Counted from the first letter of the stretch, positions 9,032-17,149 are shown. The stretch: DNA of 64,000 bases from Regnicoccus_A sp014224355 (GCF_050920705.1 NZ_CP154799.1:2232001-2296000), one strand, 5' to 3'. Notes: generated by a model from the letters alone, not told the origin. Program-made: numbers and translations.

Positions 9032-9056
9032 TCAGCCCCGGCGTAGCCGGGGCTGA
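9032..9056. repeat. Perfect 11-bp hairpin in the left end of IS256 element B
   Basis: TCAGCCCCGGC, a GTA loop, and GCCGGGGCTGA. It matches the hairpin at 1441-1463 in element A in both sequence and position, so it is a conserved part of this element type. Confidence 0.8.
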
Positions 9057-9146
9057 CGGTTCACCTCCCTCAGATCTCAGCTGTGGCAATGGGTGGGCCG
9101 GTCTGTGACCCTGTTCGGAGCACTACCACCGAACCGAACACAGACC

Positions 9147-10403
9147 ATGACCCTCACCCATAGTGGCGCCTCCGAGCTGAGCCAGCTCATGGAGGGCACC
9201 ACCGCTGGCGCCCTGATCCCAGAGATCGTGCGCCGGGGCTTCCAGGACCTGCTGGAGGCTGAGGTTTCTGCCCTGACCGGTGCCCAGCTCCATGAGCGCT
9301 GCCCCGATCAACGCTCGACCCACCGCAACGGCTACCGCGAGCGGCTGCTCACCACCCAGGTAGGCGACCTCACCCTGGCCATCCCCAAACTGCGGCAGGG
9401 CAGCTTCTTCCCCAACTGGCTCGAACCGCGCCGCCGGGTCGACAAGGCCCTCTACGCCGTGGTGATGGAGGCCTACACCGGTGGCATCTCCACCCGCAAG
9501 GTCGACGCCCTGGTGGAGGCATTGGGCGGGGCCAGCGGCATCTCCAAATCGGAGGTGAGCCGCATCTGCCAGGGCCTCGACGAGCAGGTGAAAGCCTTTC
9601 TGGGCCGGCCTTTGGACCATGCCCGCTTTCCGTACGTCTACCTCGACGCCACCTATCTCCACGGCCGCCTCGGCCGCAACATGCAGGTGGTGTCGCGGGC
9701 CGTGGTGGTGGCGATCGGCATCAATGCCCTCGGCTACCGCGAGGTGCTCGGCATTGCCGTGGGCGACAGTGAGGCCGAGGGCTTCTGGCGTCAGTTTCTG
9801 GGCTCACTCAAGGAGCGAGGCCTGACCGGCACCCGGCTGGTGATCTCCGATGCCCACCTTGGCCTGACGGCGGCGATCAAGCGCATGTTCCAGGGCTGCT
9901 GCTGGCAGCGCTGCCGGGTGCACTTCCTGCGCAACCTCCTGTCCCACGTTCCCAAGGCTGGCCAGGACATGGTGGCCGCTGCCATGAAAGCGGTGTTCGT
10001 GATCCAGGCTCCCGACCAGGTGCGTGCCCACTGGCAGCGGGTCACCGAGATGCTGCGCAAGCAGTTCCCAGCAGCCGTGCCCGTAATGGAGGCTGCCCGT
10101 GACGACGTGCTGGCGTTCCTGCACTTCCCGCAGGAGCACTGGCGCAAGATCTGGAGCACCAACCCGCTCGAGCGGCTCAACAAGGAGATCAAACGGCGCA
10201 CGAACGTGGTCGGCATCTTCCCCAACGACGCTGCGATCACCCGCCTGGTGGGCAGCCAACTGCTGGAGCAGCAGGAAGAATGGCAGCTGGAGCGCCGTCG
10301 CTTCTTCTCCGAGGCCACCATGGCCAAGATCCCGGAGCCAGAAGAGGCCCTGGAGCTGATGGACGGCGACATCGACGCGCAGGCGGCGGCAGCCATCACC
10401 TGA
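9147..10403 (+). CDS. IS256-family transposase, intact
   Basis: The product has 418 residues from the ATG at 9147, which aligns with the start of the damaged paralogue at 1549. The DDE triad is present: Asp in VYLDATYLHGR, Asp in LVISDAHLGL, Glu in NPLERLNKEIKRRT. The C/H-like CWQRCRVHFLRN segment of the family is also present. It catalyses transposition of element B and could act on the decayed element A, whose left end has a similar sequence. An upstream GTG at 9093 is in frame but adds sequence without family similarity. Confidence 0.93.
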   Translation: MTLTHSGASELSQLMEGTTAGALIPEIVRRGFQDLLEAEVSALTGAQLHERCPDQRSTHRNGYRERLLTTQVGDLTLAIPKLRQGSFFPNWLEPRRRVDKALYAVVMEAYTGGISTRKVDALVEALGGASGISKSEVSRICQGLDEQVKAFLGRPLDHARFPYVYLDATYLHGRLGRNMQVVSRAVVVAIGINALGYREVLGIAVGDSEAEGFWRQFLGSLKERGLTGTRLVISDAHLGLTAAIKRMFQGCCWQRCRVHFLRNLLSHVPKAGQDMVAAAMKAVFVIQAPDQVRAHWQRVTEMLRKQFPAAVPVMEAARDDVLAFLHFPQEHWRKIWSTNPLERLNKEIKRRTNVVGIFPNDAAITRLVGSQLLEQQEEWQLERRRFFSEATMAKIPEPEEALELMDGDIDAQAAAAIT

Positions 10404-10595
10404 AGGGCACCAGCTCGTCCCTCAATCTACACAGAACTCTACGATCACTGAGTTGCATATTCAGCGATCAGGGTTCATAGTGGATTAATGGAGCTGAACA
10501 ATCAGCTTCCAAGCAGTCATCCCCTGACTGCTCCTGTTCACCCTCCTGAGAGGGTCACAGGACCTCCTGAGTTACACCACTCGGAGGGGCGCTAC

Positions 10596-10604
10596 CCAGA
10601 CGGT
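10596..10604. repeat. Target site duplication of IS256 element B, right copy
   Basis: CCAGACGGT, identical to 8988-8996. The IS3 orfA resumes directly after it. Confidence 0.9.
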
Positions 10605-10826
10605 TGCCGACGCCTGCAGGACCCTGGAGGTATCGGCTCCCACCTACCACCGCTGGCAGCAGCTCTACGGCGGCATGAAAGCCACCGAGGCCAAACGGCT
10701 CAAGGAACTCGAGCAGGAGAACATCCGGCTCAAGCGATTGCTCGCTGATGCCGAGCTGGACAAAGCGATGCTCAAGGAGTTGGCCGAGGGAAACTTCTGA
10801 GCCCGGAACGTCGTCGCAGAGCCGTC

Positions 10827-11633
10827 GTGGTCCTGCAGGATCGATTCCGGGTTTCTCAGCGTCGTGCATGCCGATTGGCGGGCCAGAACCGCACCACCCA
10901 ACGCCGGCCCATGCCGGTGGTGGATATCGAGGAGCAGAAGCTGAGCCGGCGGATCCGCGAGCTGGCCCGGCGCCATGTGCGCTGGGGCCGGCGGCTGGTC
11001 TACCGCCGGCTGCGGCTCGAGGGCTGGGGCGTCAACCACAAGCGGGTGCAACGGATCTGGCGCCAGGAGGGGCTCCAGCGGCCCCTGCCGCGCCGGCGCA
11101 AGCGCTCCCGCCCGGCCGACGGCTCGCGGGAGCTGCTGAGGGCTGAATACCCGCACCATGTGTGGGCGATCGACTACCAGTTCGACCAGACGATGGATGG
11201 ACGAAGACTCAAGTTCCTGAATATTGTGGATGAATACAGTCGTCTGTGCCTGGTGATTCATATCAGCAGACGTTGTAAGGCGATCGATGTGATCGACACC
11301 ATTGAGGAACTGCTCAGACAGTATCCAGCACCCACCCATGTGCGCATGGACAATGGCCCTGAGTTCATTGCCCATGCACTGCAGGAATGGTGCACAGGCA
11401 GCGGCTCCAGCACGGTGTACATCGCGCCAGGTTCACCCTGGGAGAATCCATTCGTGGAATCATTCAACAGCCGGTTCAGGGATGAATTCCTGAATATCGA
11501 GCTGTTCGCTTCAGTGCCGGAAGCCAGGCTGTTGGCAGAGCAGTACAGGATGGAGTACAACACCTACAGACCGCATTCAGCGCTCCAGGGGCGTACGCCC
11601 CTGGAGACCCTCCAGCAGTGGAGAGCGGCCTGA
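10827..11633 (+). CDS. IS3-family transposase OrfB (rve integrase core)
   Basis: The 268-residue product has an N-terminal HTH_21-like region (RIRELARRHVRWGRRLVYRR) and then the retroviral-type integrase core. The DDE residues lie in HVWAIDYQFDQT, HVRMDNGPEF and WENPFVESFNSRFRDE. The C-terminus YNTYRPHSALQGRTPLE is typical of IS3 OrfB. In this family OrfB is normally made as an OrfAB fusion by -1 frameshifting near the end of orfA. Because orfA is split here, only OrfB alone could be produced, so the element is probably immobile. Confidence 0.9.
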   Translation: MVLQDRFRVSQRRACRLAGQNRTTQRRPMPVVDIEEQKLSRRIRELARRHVRWGRRLVYRRLRLEGWGVNHKRVQRIWRQEGLQRPLPRRRKRSRPADGSRELLRAEYPHHVWAIDYQFDQTMDGRRLKFLNIVDEYSRLCLVIHISRRCKAIDVIDTIEELLRQYPAPTHVRMDNGPEFIAHALQEWCTGSGSSTVYIAPGSPWENPFVESFNSRFRDEFLNIELFASVPEARLLAEQYRMEYNTYRPHSALQGRTPLETLQQWRAA

Positions 11634-11717
11634 CCACCCACCAGCTCTCACGGGAACTGGACCAGCAATGGGGGTCACGTCACCCCGTCGTTATGTAAAT
11701 GTTGTCTTCACTGTGCG

Positions 11718-12140
11718 ATGACCTTCACTTTCCGTCCCTGCCAGCAGGAGCTTGTCAACACCACCACCATCCGAATCAACACGATCAAATCCTTCCTTCT
11801 TAGTGCTGCTGCCTTGCTCATCGCAGCCCCTGTCGGCGCATGGGAGTGGACAGGCGGCTGCGGAGTAACCAAGGCGTCTGTTACGTCTTGCACCTTCATC
11901 AAGGGTGACGCCGCCCTTGATGGCATCACCGGCATGAACTACACCTACGTGCTGCCATCGGGCGACAGATTCCAAAGGTTCAGCCCCGACGGTGAAGGCG
12001 GTATCTGCAGCGGCAATGGCCTAATGCGCAAGAATGAAGGCGCATGGTTCAAGGTCAACACGAGCTGTGATGGCGGTTACATCATTCACTCACTGCCTTC
12101 CGGTCATTCGATGCTTATCGAAATTTATGCGACACCCTAA
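11718..12140 (+). CDS. Small secreted Cys-containing protein, array member 1
   Basis: This 140-residue product has a signal peptide (KSFLLSAAALLIAAPVGA) cleaved before WEW. The mature part of about 100 residues has four Cys (in GCGV, TSCTF, GGICSGN, NTSCDGG) and reads as a compact beta-rich domain. I know no family. It opens a row of six small genes on the same strand (to 14300), all with a similar signal peptide but mature parts unlike each other. The ATG at 11718 puts about 22 residues ahead of the hydrophobic core, longer than its neighbours, so the true start may be further in at a non-ATG codon. It begins 36 bases after the IS3-type element. Confidence 0.65.
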   Translation: MTFTFRPCQQELVNTTTIRINTIKSFLLSAAALLIAAPVGAWEWTGGCGVTKASVTSCTFIKGDAALDGITGMNYTYVLPSGDRFQRFSPDGEGGICSGNGLMRKNEGAWFKVNTSCDGGYIIHSLPSGHSMLIEIYATP

Positions 12141-12147
12141 ATCAGTC

Positions 12148-12543
12148 ATGACCTGCACCCATCGCCCTTACCTCCTTTGCACACGCCACTTGAGGAAGAA
12201 CATTCTTTTTGCTGGTGCTACTCTGCTGATCGCAGCACCAGCACACGCTGAGGACTACAACTGGAGAGCTTGCATGTTTAACGGCACTTCGGACCCCTGC
12301 GACCTCGCAGGCAGCAGGTATTCCGCGACTCTGACCTTCCGAAAAGATGGCAAGCGGATTCGTGTAGAGAAAGTCGGAGCAGACTACCCATGCGGAGACG
12401 GCAGTGCTGATGAGTGTGGCAAGGCTCTGATCACTGAAACGAACGGTCGCTCCACGTGGGCGTCCTATCGCTTTGCCAGTGACTCCAGCACTTGGTCATT
12501 GCGCAGCACACGAGGCAACATCTATGTCATACCTTACAACTGA
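12148..12543 (+). CDS. Small secreted Cys-containing protein, array member 2
   Basis: From the ATG at 12148 the product has 131 residues; a TTG at 12190 would give the more typical signal peptide MRKNILFAGATLLIAAPAHA. The mature part (about 98 residues, from EDYNW) has four Cys in RACMF, DPCDL, YPCGD and DECGK, again suggesting two disulphides, with alternating beta-strand-like segments. No family is recognised. It follows member 1 after 7 bases, so the two are probably cotranscribed. Confidence 0.65.
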   Translation: MTCTHRPYLLCTRHLRKNILFAGATLLIAAPAHAEDYNWRACMFNGTSDPCDLAGSRYSATLTFRKDGKRIRVEKVGADYPCGDGSADECGKALITETNGRSTWASYRFASDSSTWSLRSTRGNIYVIPYN

Positions 12544-12564
12544 CTCCACACCACATCCAATCCA

Positions 12565-12972
12565 AAGAAATCAAATCATTTTGCTGCTGCTGCCCTGCAG
12601 ATCGCTGTTCCTGCCGCGGCCCAACCCTTCAATCAGGTGCACACCAGTTCAATGAACGGCATCGAGTGTCGTACCACACTCTCCAGTTCTGGAGGCAGCT
12701 TTAGCAACTCCCGCACAATCTGTATGACGTATGCACAAGCTGACGCCATGCGCGCCAATGCCGAGAGGGTTCAATACGAAATCAAGGTCCGCCAAAACCA
12801 CGCCTACGCAGGAGCAACGAAAGCTCTTGGTGTTCCAGCAACCTGCCACGAAGAAGCCCAACGTTCGGCTCTGGAGGTACCAGTCAATAGCACCATCACC
12901 AGGTTTATTTACGACTTGAGATCCTCCGTCTGCAAGAGCGCCTTCCTGAAGGCAGCCGGCGTCGATTACTGA
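12565..12972 (+). pseudogene. Small secreted Cys-containing protein, array member 3, start codon lost
   Basis: The frame encodes a clear signal peptide remnant (NHFAAAALQIAVPAAAQ) and a mature part with four Cys (IECRT, TICMT, ATCHEE, SVCKS). Between the stop of member 2 (12541-12543) and the signal peptide there is no ATG, GTG or TTG in this frame; the position where a start is expected reads AAG AAA (12565-12570). The first usable start is a GTG at 12637, inside the mature part, which would make a cytoplasmic product of 111 residues. Either the gene is dead or it uses an unusual start such as CTG. The codons downstream remain undisturbed, so the loss is recent. Confidence 0.6.
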
Positions 12973-12994
12973 TTACCCACCGGCACCACCCGTG

Positions 12995-13246
12995 ATGAAA
13001 CTCCTCCCTCTTGCTGCTGCTGCCCTGCTGGTGGCTGCTCCTGCCCAGGCGTCTGACGCCTGCCTGCTGAAGTTCCTCCCCGGCAACCCCGACGGCGTGA
13101 GTGCCGGTCGTGTGGAGCAGGCCGGCATCCGCTTCGTTGAGAACGGCGTCACCTACTTCGGTGTGCGTGGCGGCAGGTTCAATGCTGCCAGCGTCGAGGT
13201 GCTGACGGCGGCGTGCGACACGCTCACAGACGAAGGCACACCCTGA
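12995..13246 (+). CDS. Small secreted protein, array member 4
   Basis: This 83-residue product has the signal peptide MKLLPLAAAALLVAAPAQA and a mature part of about 64 residues with two Cys (DACLLK and TAACDTL), one near each end, which could form a single disulphide. The GVTYFGVRGGRF segment looks like a beta hairpin. I recognise no family. A GTG at 12992 directly precedes the chosen ATG. Confidence 0.65.
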   Translation: MKLLPLAAAALLVAAPAQASDACLLKFLPGNPDGVSAGRVEQAGIRFVENGVTYFGVRGGRFNAASVEVLTAACDTLTDEGTP

Positions 13247-13255
13247 CCACCCCGC

Positions 13256-13275
13256 ATCCCATCCCATCCCATCCC
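13256..13275. repeat. Tandem ATCCC repeat, four copies
   Basis: Four exact copies of ATCCC lie between array members 4 and 5, a few bases ahead of the ATG of member 5. The tract could change length by slippage and alter spacing upstream of that start. Confidence 0.8.
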
Positions 13276-13288
13276 ATCAATTCCTCCG

Positions 13289-13586
13289 ATGAAGCACCTA
13301 CTACTTGCTGCCGCTGCCCTGCTGGTGGCAGCGCCTGCGCAAGCTCAATCTCAACTTGTAACCCTTTATTGTTCTGCCCCTAACGGTGGCAGAAGGTAGT
13401 AGATTTCACAAGAAATTACAAGGACTTAGCTGGGTTCGAGAAAGATACATGTTTTCAATCCCAGAATATGGGACCTGCTCAGTAAGTGGATACTGCAACT
13501 TTATATGGCGCAACGCAGACGGAAAAAAAGTCAAGATAACTACATTTGGCTATGGGCATCCCCTTCTGAACTGGTCTTTAGAGTGA
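13289..13586 (+). pseudogene. Small secreted protein, array member 5, frameshifted
   Basis: The ATG at 13289 gives the signal peptide MKHLLLAAAALLVAAPAQA, nearly the same as that of member 4, followed by QSQLVTLYCSAPNGG and a TAG at 13397-13399. The rest of a plausible mature domain (AEGSRFHKKLQGLSWVRERY through GTCSVSGYCNF to NWSLE) continues in another frame from about 13386 to the TGA at 13584-13586. Shifting once near 13385-13397 joins them into a protein of about 98 residues with three Cys. The second half is AT-richer than the first, so a junction between different sources is also possible. Confidence 0.6.
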
Positions 13587-13829
13587 CGCCAGAAAAAGAC
13601 CTTCTATAGGGCATCTCGAAAAATGCCGGTTTATCCTAGAAACACCGATTAATACTCATGTCCTAGCCAACGTCGGCCTTGGCCAGTGGTCGCGGCAAGG
13701 CCATCTTCTCGAGGTGCTCTGAGGCCACTATCTTGAAAAGTAGATAAAGCAATGTGATCAGGTTAGCTCCATGGGCTAGAGACTCGCCAGTTGATTAGCC
13801 TATGCTTCTTGCCAGATGGACCGGACTAC
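13587..13829. other. Spacer without recognised gene
   Basis: No convincing open frame, repeat or RNA is seen. It presumably includes the promoter of array member 6. Confidence 0.45.
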
Positions 13830-14300
13830 GTGAAAAGGGTTCTCACTTCTTCCTTAACTGGCCTTGCGGGACTGCTGTTACCTATAACAGCAACAGCGAG
13901 CCCTTGCTTTGATATTGCTGTCCAGCAGTACAGCAAGGCGAGGGTCGTCTTGGAGGCACCATTTAATTATGCGCAAGCAATCAGGACCCAAAGCCCTGTT
14001 ACAAAATGCATAATAGACGACCTCTATCTTGGCGATTACTATTTGAAGATCAGCTGCCTTGATGGCTACAAGTATGAGATCGGAACCTCAGGGTATTGTG
14101 GAAGAAGTGGACCTCCAAACTGCGAAAAAGCAATCGTGACCTCCCCATCTGGGAGGAGATCTTTCCATCCGGTCTCCGCGTTGGGTGGCCAAAAGTCCTG
14201 CACTCAGAATGGCGCCCAACTAGTAGTCACAAACAAGATTATCTACGATGGATTTGACATCCTGATCGTAACTACGCATCAATTCAGATCAGGCGAATAG
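13830..14300 (+). CDS. Small secreted Cys-rich protein, array member 6
   Basis: With GTG at 13830 as start the product has 156 residues: signal peptide MKRVLTSSLTGLAGLLLPIT ending TATA, then a mature part with at least six Cys (SPCFD, TKCIID, ISCLDG, GYCGRS, NCEKA, SCTQN). An in-frame TTG at 13791 would add 13 residues and spoil the signal peptide. I recognise no family. It is AT-richer than members 1-4 and its signal peptide is less similar, so it may be an independent acquisition in the same place. Confidence 0.6.
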   Translation: MKRVLTSSLTGLAGLLLPITATASPCFDIAVQQYSKARVVLEAPFNYAQAIRTQSPVTKCIIDDLYLGDYYLKISCLDGYKYEIGTSGYCGRSGPPNCEKAIVTSPSGRRSFHPVSALGGQKSCTQNGAQLVVTNKIIYDGFDILIVTTHQFRSGE

Positions 14301-14474
14301 ACATCAGCCTATCTTGTCATCAATTCCCTGACTGCCAAGGCGCCGCAACCTAGAAGGCCCACCTGTGGATCGGGTTAATATCGTGACTTTAAGCAGTACA
14401 TCTTTATTGACCGAGTTTGCTTAGCACAAGTTTTGCTTGTGTTCTCAGAACAGTCATGGTGCTGGTTCTTGGAT

Positions 14475-14522
14475 TGAGGTGGTCTGGCTTGTCTGGAAAG
14501 GACCCATCGTTAACCTCTGAGG
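14475..14522. repeat. Second copy of the mobile-element end seen at 5323-5370
   Basis: About 45 of 48 bases match 5323-5370, including GAGGTGGTCTGGCTT and CCCATCGTTAACCTCTGAGG. Here it lies next to a terminase fragment; there it cuts hicA. No transposase is adjacent. Confidence 0.7.
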
Positions 14523-14547
14523 AGGAACACAACGCTCGTGTCACCAA

Positions 14548-14850
14548 TCAATAAATCCTGAAGCTCGTCGGTCCACACCTTGGCCTTGCCTGATACCAGG
14601 TGATCGCATATCGCACCGCATCAGCCGCATGGTCACAGCATCCGTCCGCCACGATCTCTGGATCTCTTGGGTGCCGGGGCAGGCTGGGGACGGTGGCCTC
14701 AAAGCCCTCGCAGGCTGGTGACCAGAGCAGCCATGGCTGGGTCTGATCCCTGCGGGTTGCATGCAGTCTGTTCCTGACCATGTTCCAGCCCACCGACACT
14801 GGGGTCTTCGCTTTCTCGGCACGCTGGAGCCGTACTCCGGCATGACTAAA
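14548..14850 (-). pseudogene. Phage terminase large subunit, C-terminal fragment
   Basis: About 97 residues, from GVRLQRAEKAKTPV to TSFRIY and the TGA at 14548-14550, align with the C-terminal end of the terminase at 18656-20134 (GVRLLPAEKARTPV ... STNYRVW) at roughly 60% identity, including PWL-WS-ACEG-EAT-PSLP and HA-DAVRYA. The rest of the gene is missing; upstream sequence belongs to an IS630 remnant. It is the trace of a second, related but distinct, phage-type element. Confidence 0.8.
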
Positions 14851-14856
14851 CGGTGA

Positions 14857-15282
14857 CACACGAAATACATCCGCCACGGCACCACCACCCTGTTCGCCGC
14901 CCTCGACGTGGCCACCGGTGAGGTGTTCACGCAGTGCAGACCACGTCACCGGCACCAGGAGTTCCTGGGCTTCCTGCGCCAGATCGAGAAATCAGTGCCG
15001 GATGACCTGGACGTGCACCTGATCGTGGACAACTACTGCACCCACAAGCACGCCAAGGTCCGCTCTTGGCTGGCGCAGCGCCCCCGCTTCCACGTGCACT
15101 ACACGCCCACCTACGCCCCCTGGCTGAACCAGGTGGAGCGCTGGTTCGGGATCATCACCCAGCGGGCCATCCGGCGGGGCAGCTTCTCCAGCGTCAAGGA
15201 ACTGATCGCCAAAATCGAGCAGTTCGTGGGGGCCTACAACAAGACCAAGGCCCCGTTCAACTGGACAGCCACAGCGGATTGA
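14857..15282 (+). pseudogene. IS630-family transposase, N-terminus lost and early stop
   Basis: The open frame begins within the DDE domain (YIRHGTTTLFAALDVATGEV) and continues through LIVDNYCTHKH (catalytic Asp) and TPTYAPWLNQVERWF (catalytic Glu). The N-terminal HTH half and the first catalytic Asp are gone. The TGA at 15280-15282 seems to replace a Ser codon, because the frame continues sensibly (ILEKLQRLCSQISGT) for 20 or so residues. The element end probably lies near 15330-15340, just before the P450 stop codon. Confidence 0.8.
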
Positions 15283-15340
15283 ATCCTGGAGAAGCTCCAG
15301 CGACTTTGCTCGCAAATCTCCGGGACGGGACACTATTGGG

Positions 15341-16891
15341 TCAAGCGACTGTCCCCGCCCCTGCGAGACTGCCACGCTTCATAGGACGCGGCCGGATGCG
15401 CACAGGCATGCCGTCGACGGGATAAATGAGCAGGTTCTGCTCTTGGTCCTCCAGGGAAGCCTCCCCGTTGACCAGCTCCCAATCGTACAAGCGCAACAAC
15501 TGGGCCAGCATCACCGTGGCCTCCAGCATCGCCAGGTGTTCCCCGATGCAGCGGTGGGGGCCTGAGCCGAAGTCAATCATCGGTGGTGCAGAACGTTCGC
15601 CGCCGTCATGTAGCCAACGTTCCGGCAGAAACTCCAGCGGCCTGGGGTAGGTCTGAGGATCCCGCCCGGCCCCCAGCATTGACCAGATCAGGCTCGTTCC
15701 AACCGGAATCCGGCCGACGCCTTCAACCGAGGTCTCCTTCACCGCCTGCAGCGAGGTGGATCCCGAAGCCACCGAGAACAGCCGCAGCGTTTCCTTGATG
15801 ACACCACGGACGTAGTCCAGCGCGCCGATGCACGCTGGCGTCAGCCCGCCATGTTCATCCCAGGCCTGGTCGACCTCCTGTCTGGCCAGGGCCAGCACCT
15901 CGGGATGCACGGCCAGAGACCCGGCAGCAAAGGAGAGGGTGTGAGCGGTGGTGTCGGTACCGGCGATCAGAAACTCGATCGCCTCGGCGATCAGGGAGTC
16001 CTGGTCGTAGCGAGGCTCCTTTGCCGCCATCTTCATTAGCAGCGACTGCCGAAACAGAGGCGTGATGGGGGTGCCGTCGCCGACGTCCCCCTCCCGCATG
16101 CGCAGGGCGAGGGCCACCCGGGGGGCGATCAGGTCCTCCAGCCGCCGGCGGGCAACCCAGTACTCACGGGAGGCTCGCGTGGGGAGGAACTTCATCCATC
16201 GGCTCTCACCGGTGGCAAGGCGGAGGAAGCGGTACCCGAGCACCCCCATGGCCTGATAGTCACGGGCAACATCCAAGGGTGGGCCCTCGGGACTCTCGGC
16301 CCCGTCCTGTACAGGAATACCCAGCATCAGGGCCGCGATGACCCGCATCGCCATCTCTACGAACAGGGGATCCAGGGCTACGGCCTCGCCGGGTGACGCC
16401 TGCCGTATCCGCTCGATGACCCCTTCGCTGGCCTGCAACAGCAGCGGCAGATGGGCGGCGGTGCTGGCGGTGGTGAACTCGGGATTCCAGGCCCGTCGCC
16501 GCCACTTCCATTGCGCGCCCTCCTCACCGATCAGGATCGGGCCGTGCATGTCGTTCCAGGCCCGCCGCGTGCCGGGGGAGCGGACCAGGCAGCCGGAACG
16601 CATCCCCTGCACGATTGTGGTCTCGATCAGGGCAGGCCTACAGAGCACGATCACGGGCTTGCCGGCCCAGTACACGTACACCGGCCCATGGGTCTGGTTC
16701 CAGACATGCAGGAGCTGGAAGAAGCGCTTGTGGCGCACGGCGTCGAGCAGCTCGGGGATGTTGCCGAGCAGGGGCATCCCCCGCGGCCCGGGCAGCTGTC
16801 GCAAGGGCGCAAAGTGCCGGCGTCGCCGCCAGGCCCACCAAGCAAGAAGCCCTGCAACGCTGAGGAACCAAGGAGTCAGCAGAGTGATCAA
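15341..16891 (-). CDS. Cytochrome P450
   Basis: The 516-residue product is a full-length P450. An N-terminal hydrophobic helix (residues about 3-19) followed by RRRRHF and the proline-rich LPGPRGMPLLGN is the usual membrane anchor and hinge. The I-helix oxygen-binding motif reads AGTDTT, the K-helix ExxR is KETLRLF, and the heme loop is FGSGPHRCIGEH with Cys448 as the thiolate ligand. It should catalyse a monooxygenase reaction with electrons from ferredoxin or a reductase; no redox partner is encoded nearby and the substrate cannot be guessed. It stands alone among mobile-element fragments, and the last residues before the stop at 15341 may have been altered by the adjoining IS630 end. Confidence 0.9.
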   Translation of the reverse strand: MITLLTPWFLSVAGLLAWWAWRRRRHFAPLRQLPGPRGMPLLGNIPELLDAVRHKRFFQLLHVWNQTHGPVYVYWAGKPVIVLCRPALIETTIVQGMRSGCLVRSPGTRRAWNDMHGPILIGEEGAQWKWRRRAWNPEFTTASTAAHLPLLLQASEGVIERIRQASPGEAVALDPLFVEMAMRVIAALMLGIPVQDGAESPEGPPLDVARDYQAMGVLGYRFLRLATGESRWMKFLPTRASREYWVARRRLEDLIAPRVALALRMREGDVGDGTPITPLFRQSLLMKMAAKEPRYDQDSLIAEAIEFLIAGTDTTAHTLSFAAGSLAVHPEVLALARQEVDQAWDEHGGLTPACIGALDYVRGVIKETLRLFSVASGSTSLQAVKETSVEGVGRIPVGTSLIWSMLGAGRDPQTYPRPLEFLPERWLHDGGERSAPPMIDFGSGPHRCIGEHLAMLEATVMLAQLLRLYDWELVNGEASLEDQEQNLLIYPVDGMPVRIRPRPMKRGSLAGAGTVA

Positions 16892-16940
16892 CGGCTAAGG
16901 GGTCGAGATGGTGGGGTTCCCCCGATTTCGTGAACACCGA

Positions 16941-17081
16941 TCAGGGGTTCACAGGCGTGAGCGTACAAGCGGCGATGAACTGCTGCTCGTAGTCGATCGG
17001 ACTGACGTAGCCGATCGTTGAATGGCGGCGTTCAAGGTTGTAATACCCCTCGATCCAGAACGCCAGATCGTGCTGCTGCTC
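16941..17081 (-). pseudogene. IS3-family transposase OrfB, C-terminal remnant
   Basis: The last 46 residues of an IS3-type OrfB remain, with GYYNLERRHSTIGYVSPIDY and a TGA at 16941-16943. No upstream part is present. It separates the P450 gene from the phage-type block and probably marks where the latter was cut. Confidence 0.8.
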
Positions 17082-17149
17082 TCGGGGTTGAGATCAGGAC
17101 TTCTGACTGAAACTGTTACCCCTTGAGTGTGGGGCTTTCACAAGCATCC

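Larger units (their letters stand above)
8997..10595 (+). mobile_element. IS256-family element B, apparently intact, 1.6 kb
   Basis: The element is flanked by the 9-bp direct repeat CCAGACGGT. Near its ends the 20-base sequence GAGTGGTGTAACTCGGGAGG (9011-9030) recurs inverted at 10563-10582 with one mismatch. It encodes one uninterrupted transposase. Excision of the element plus one repeat restores the host orfA frame exactly, which proves the boundaries to within a base or two. Of the insertion sequences in this window it is the best candidate to be active. Confidence 0.92.
8914..10800 (+). pseudogene. IS3-family orfA, interrupted by IS256 element B
   Basis: The first part starts at the ATG at 8914 (MKRKRHTPEQIIRKL) and breaks at 8996. 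The second part resumes at 10605 and ends with TGA at 10798-10800. Joining 8996 directly to 10605 restores one frame reading GQTVADACRTLEV across the junction, followed by the leucine-zipper region (KRLKELEQENIRLKRLLADA). OrfA proteins of IS3 bind the element ends through an HTH and pair with OrfB by ribosomal frameshift. In the present state no full OrfA can be made. Confidence 0.9.
8839..11682 (+). mobile_element. IS3-family element split by an IS256-family element
   Basis: The outer ends are imperfect inverted repeats: TGACGTGGACCCC from 8839 and, on the other strand, TGACGTGACCCCC ending at 11682, with the TG...CA termini usual for IS3. Inside are orfA (8914 onward, interrupted) and orfB (10827-11633). 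Taking out the nested element and one 9-bp target copy leaves about 1.24 kb, a normal IS3 size. I see no target duplication at the outer ends. Confidence 0.8.
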
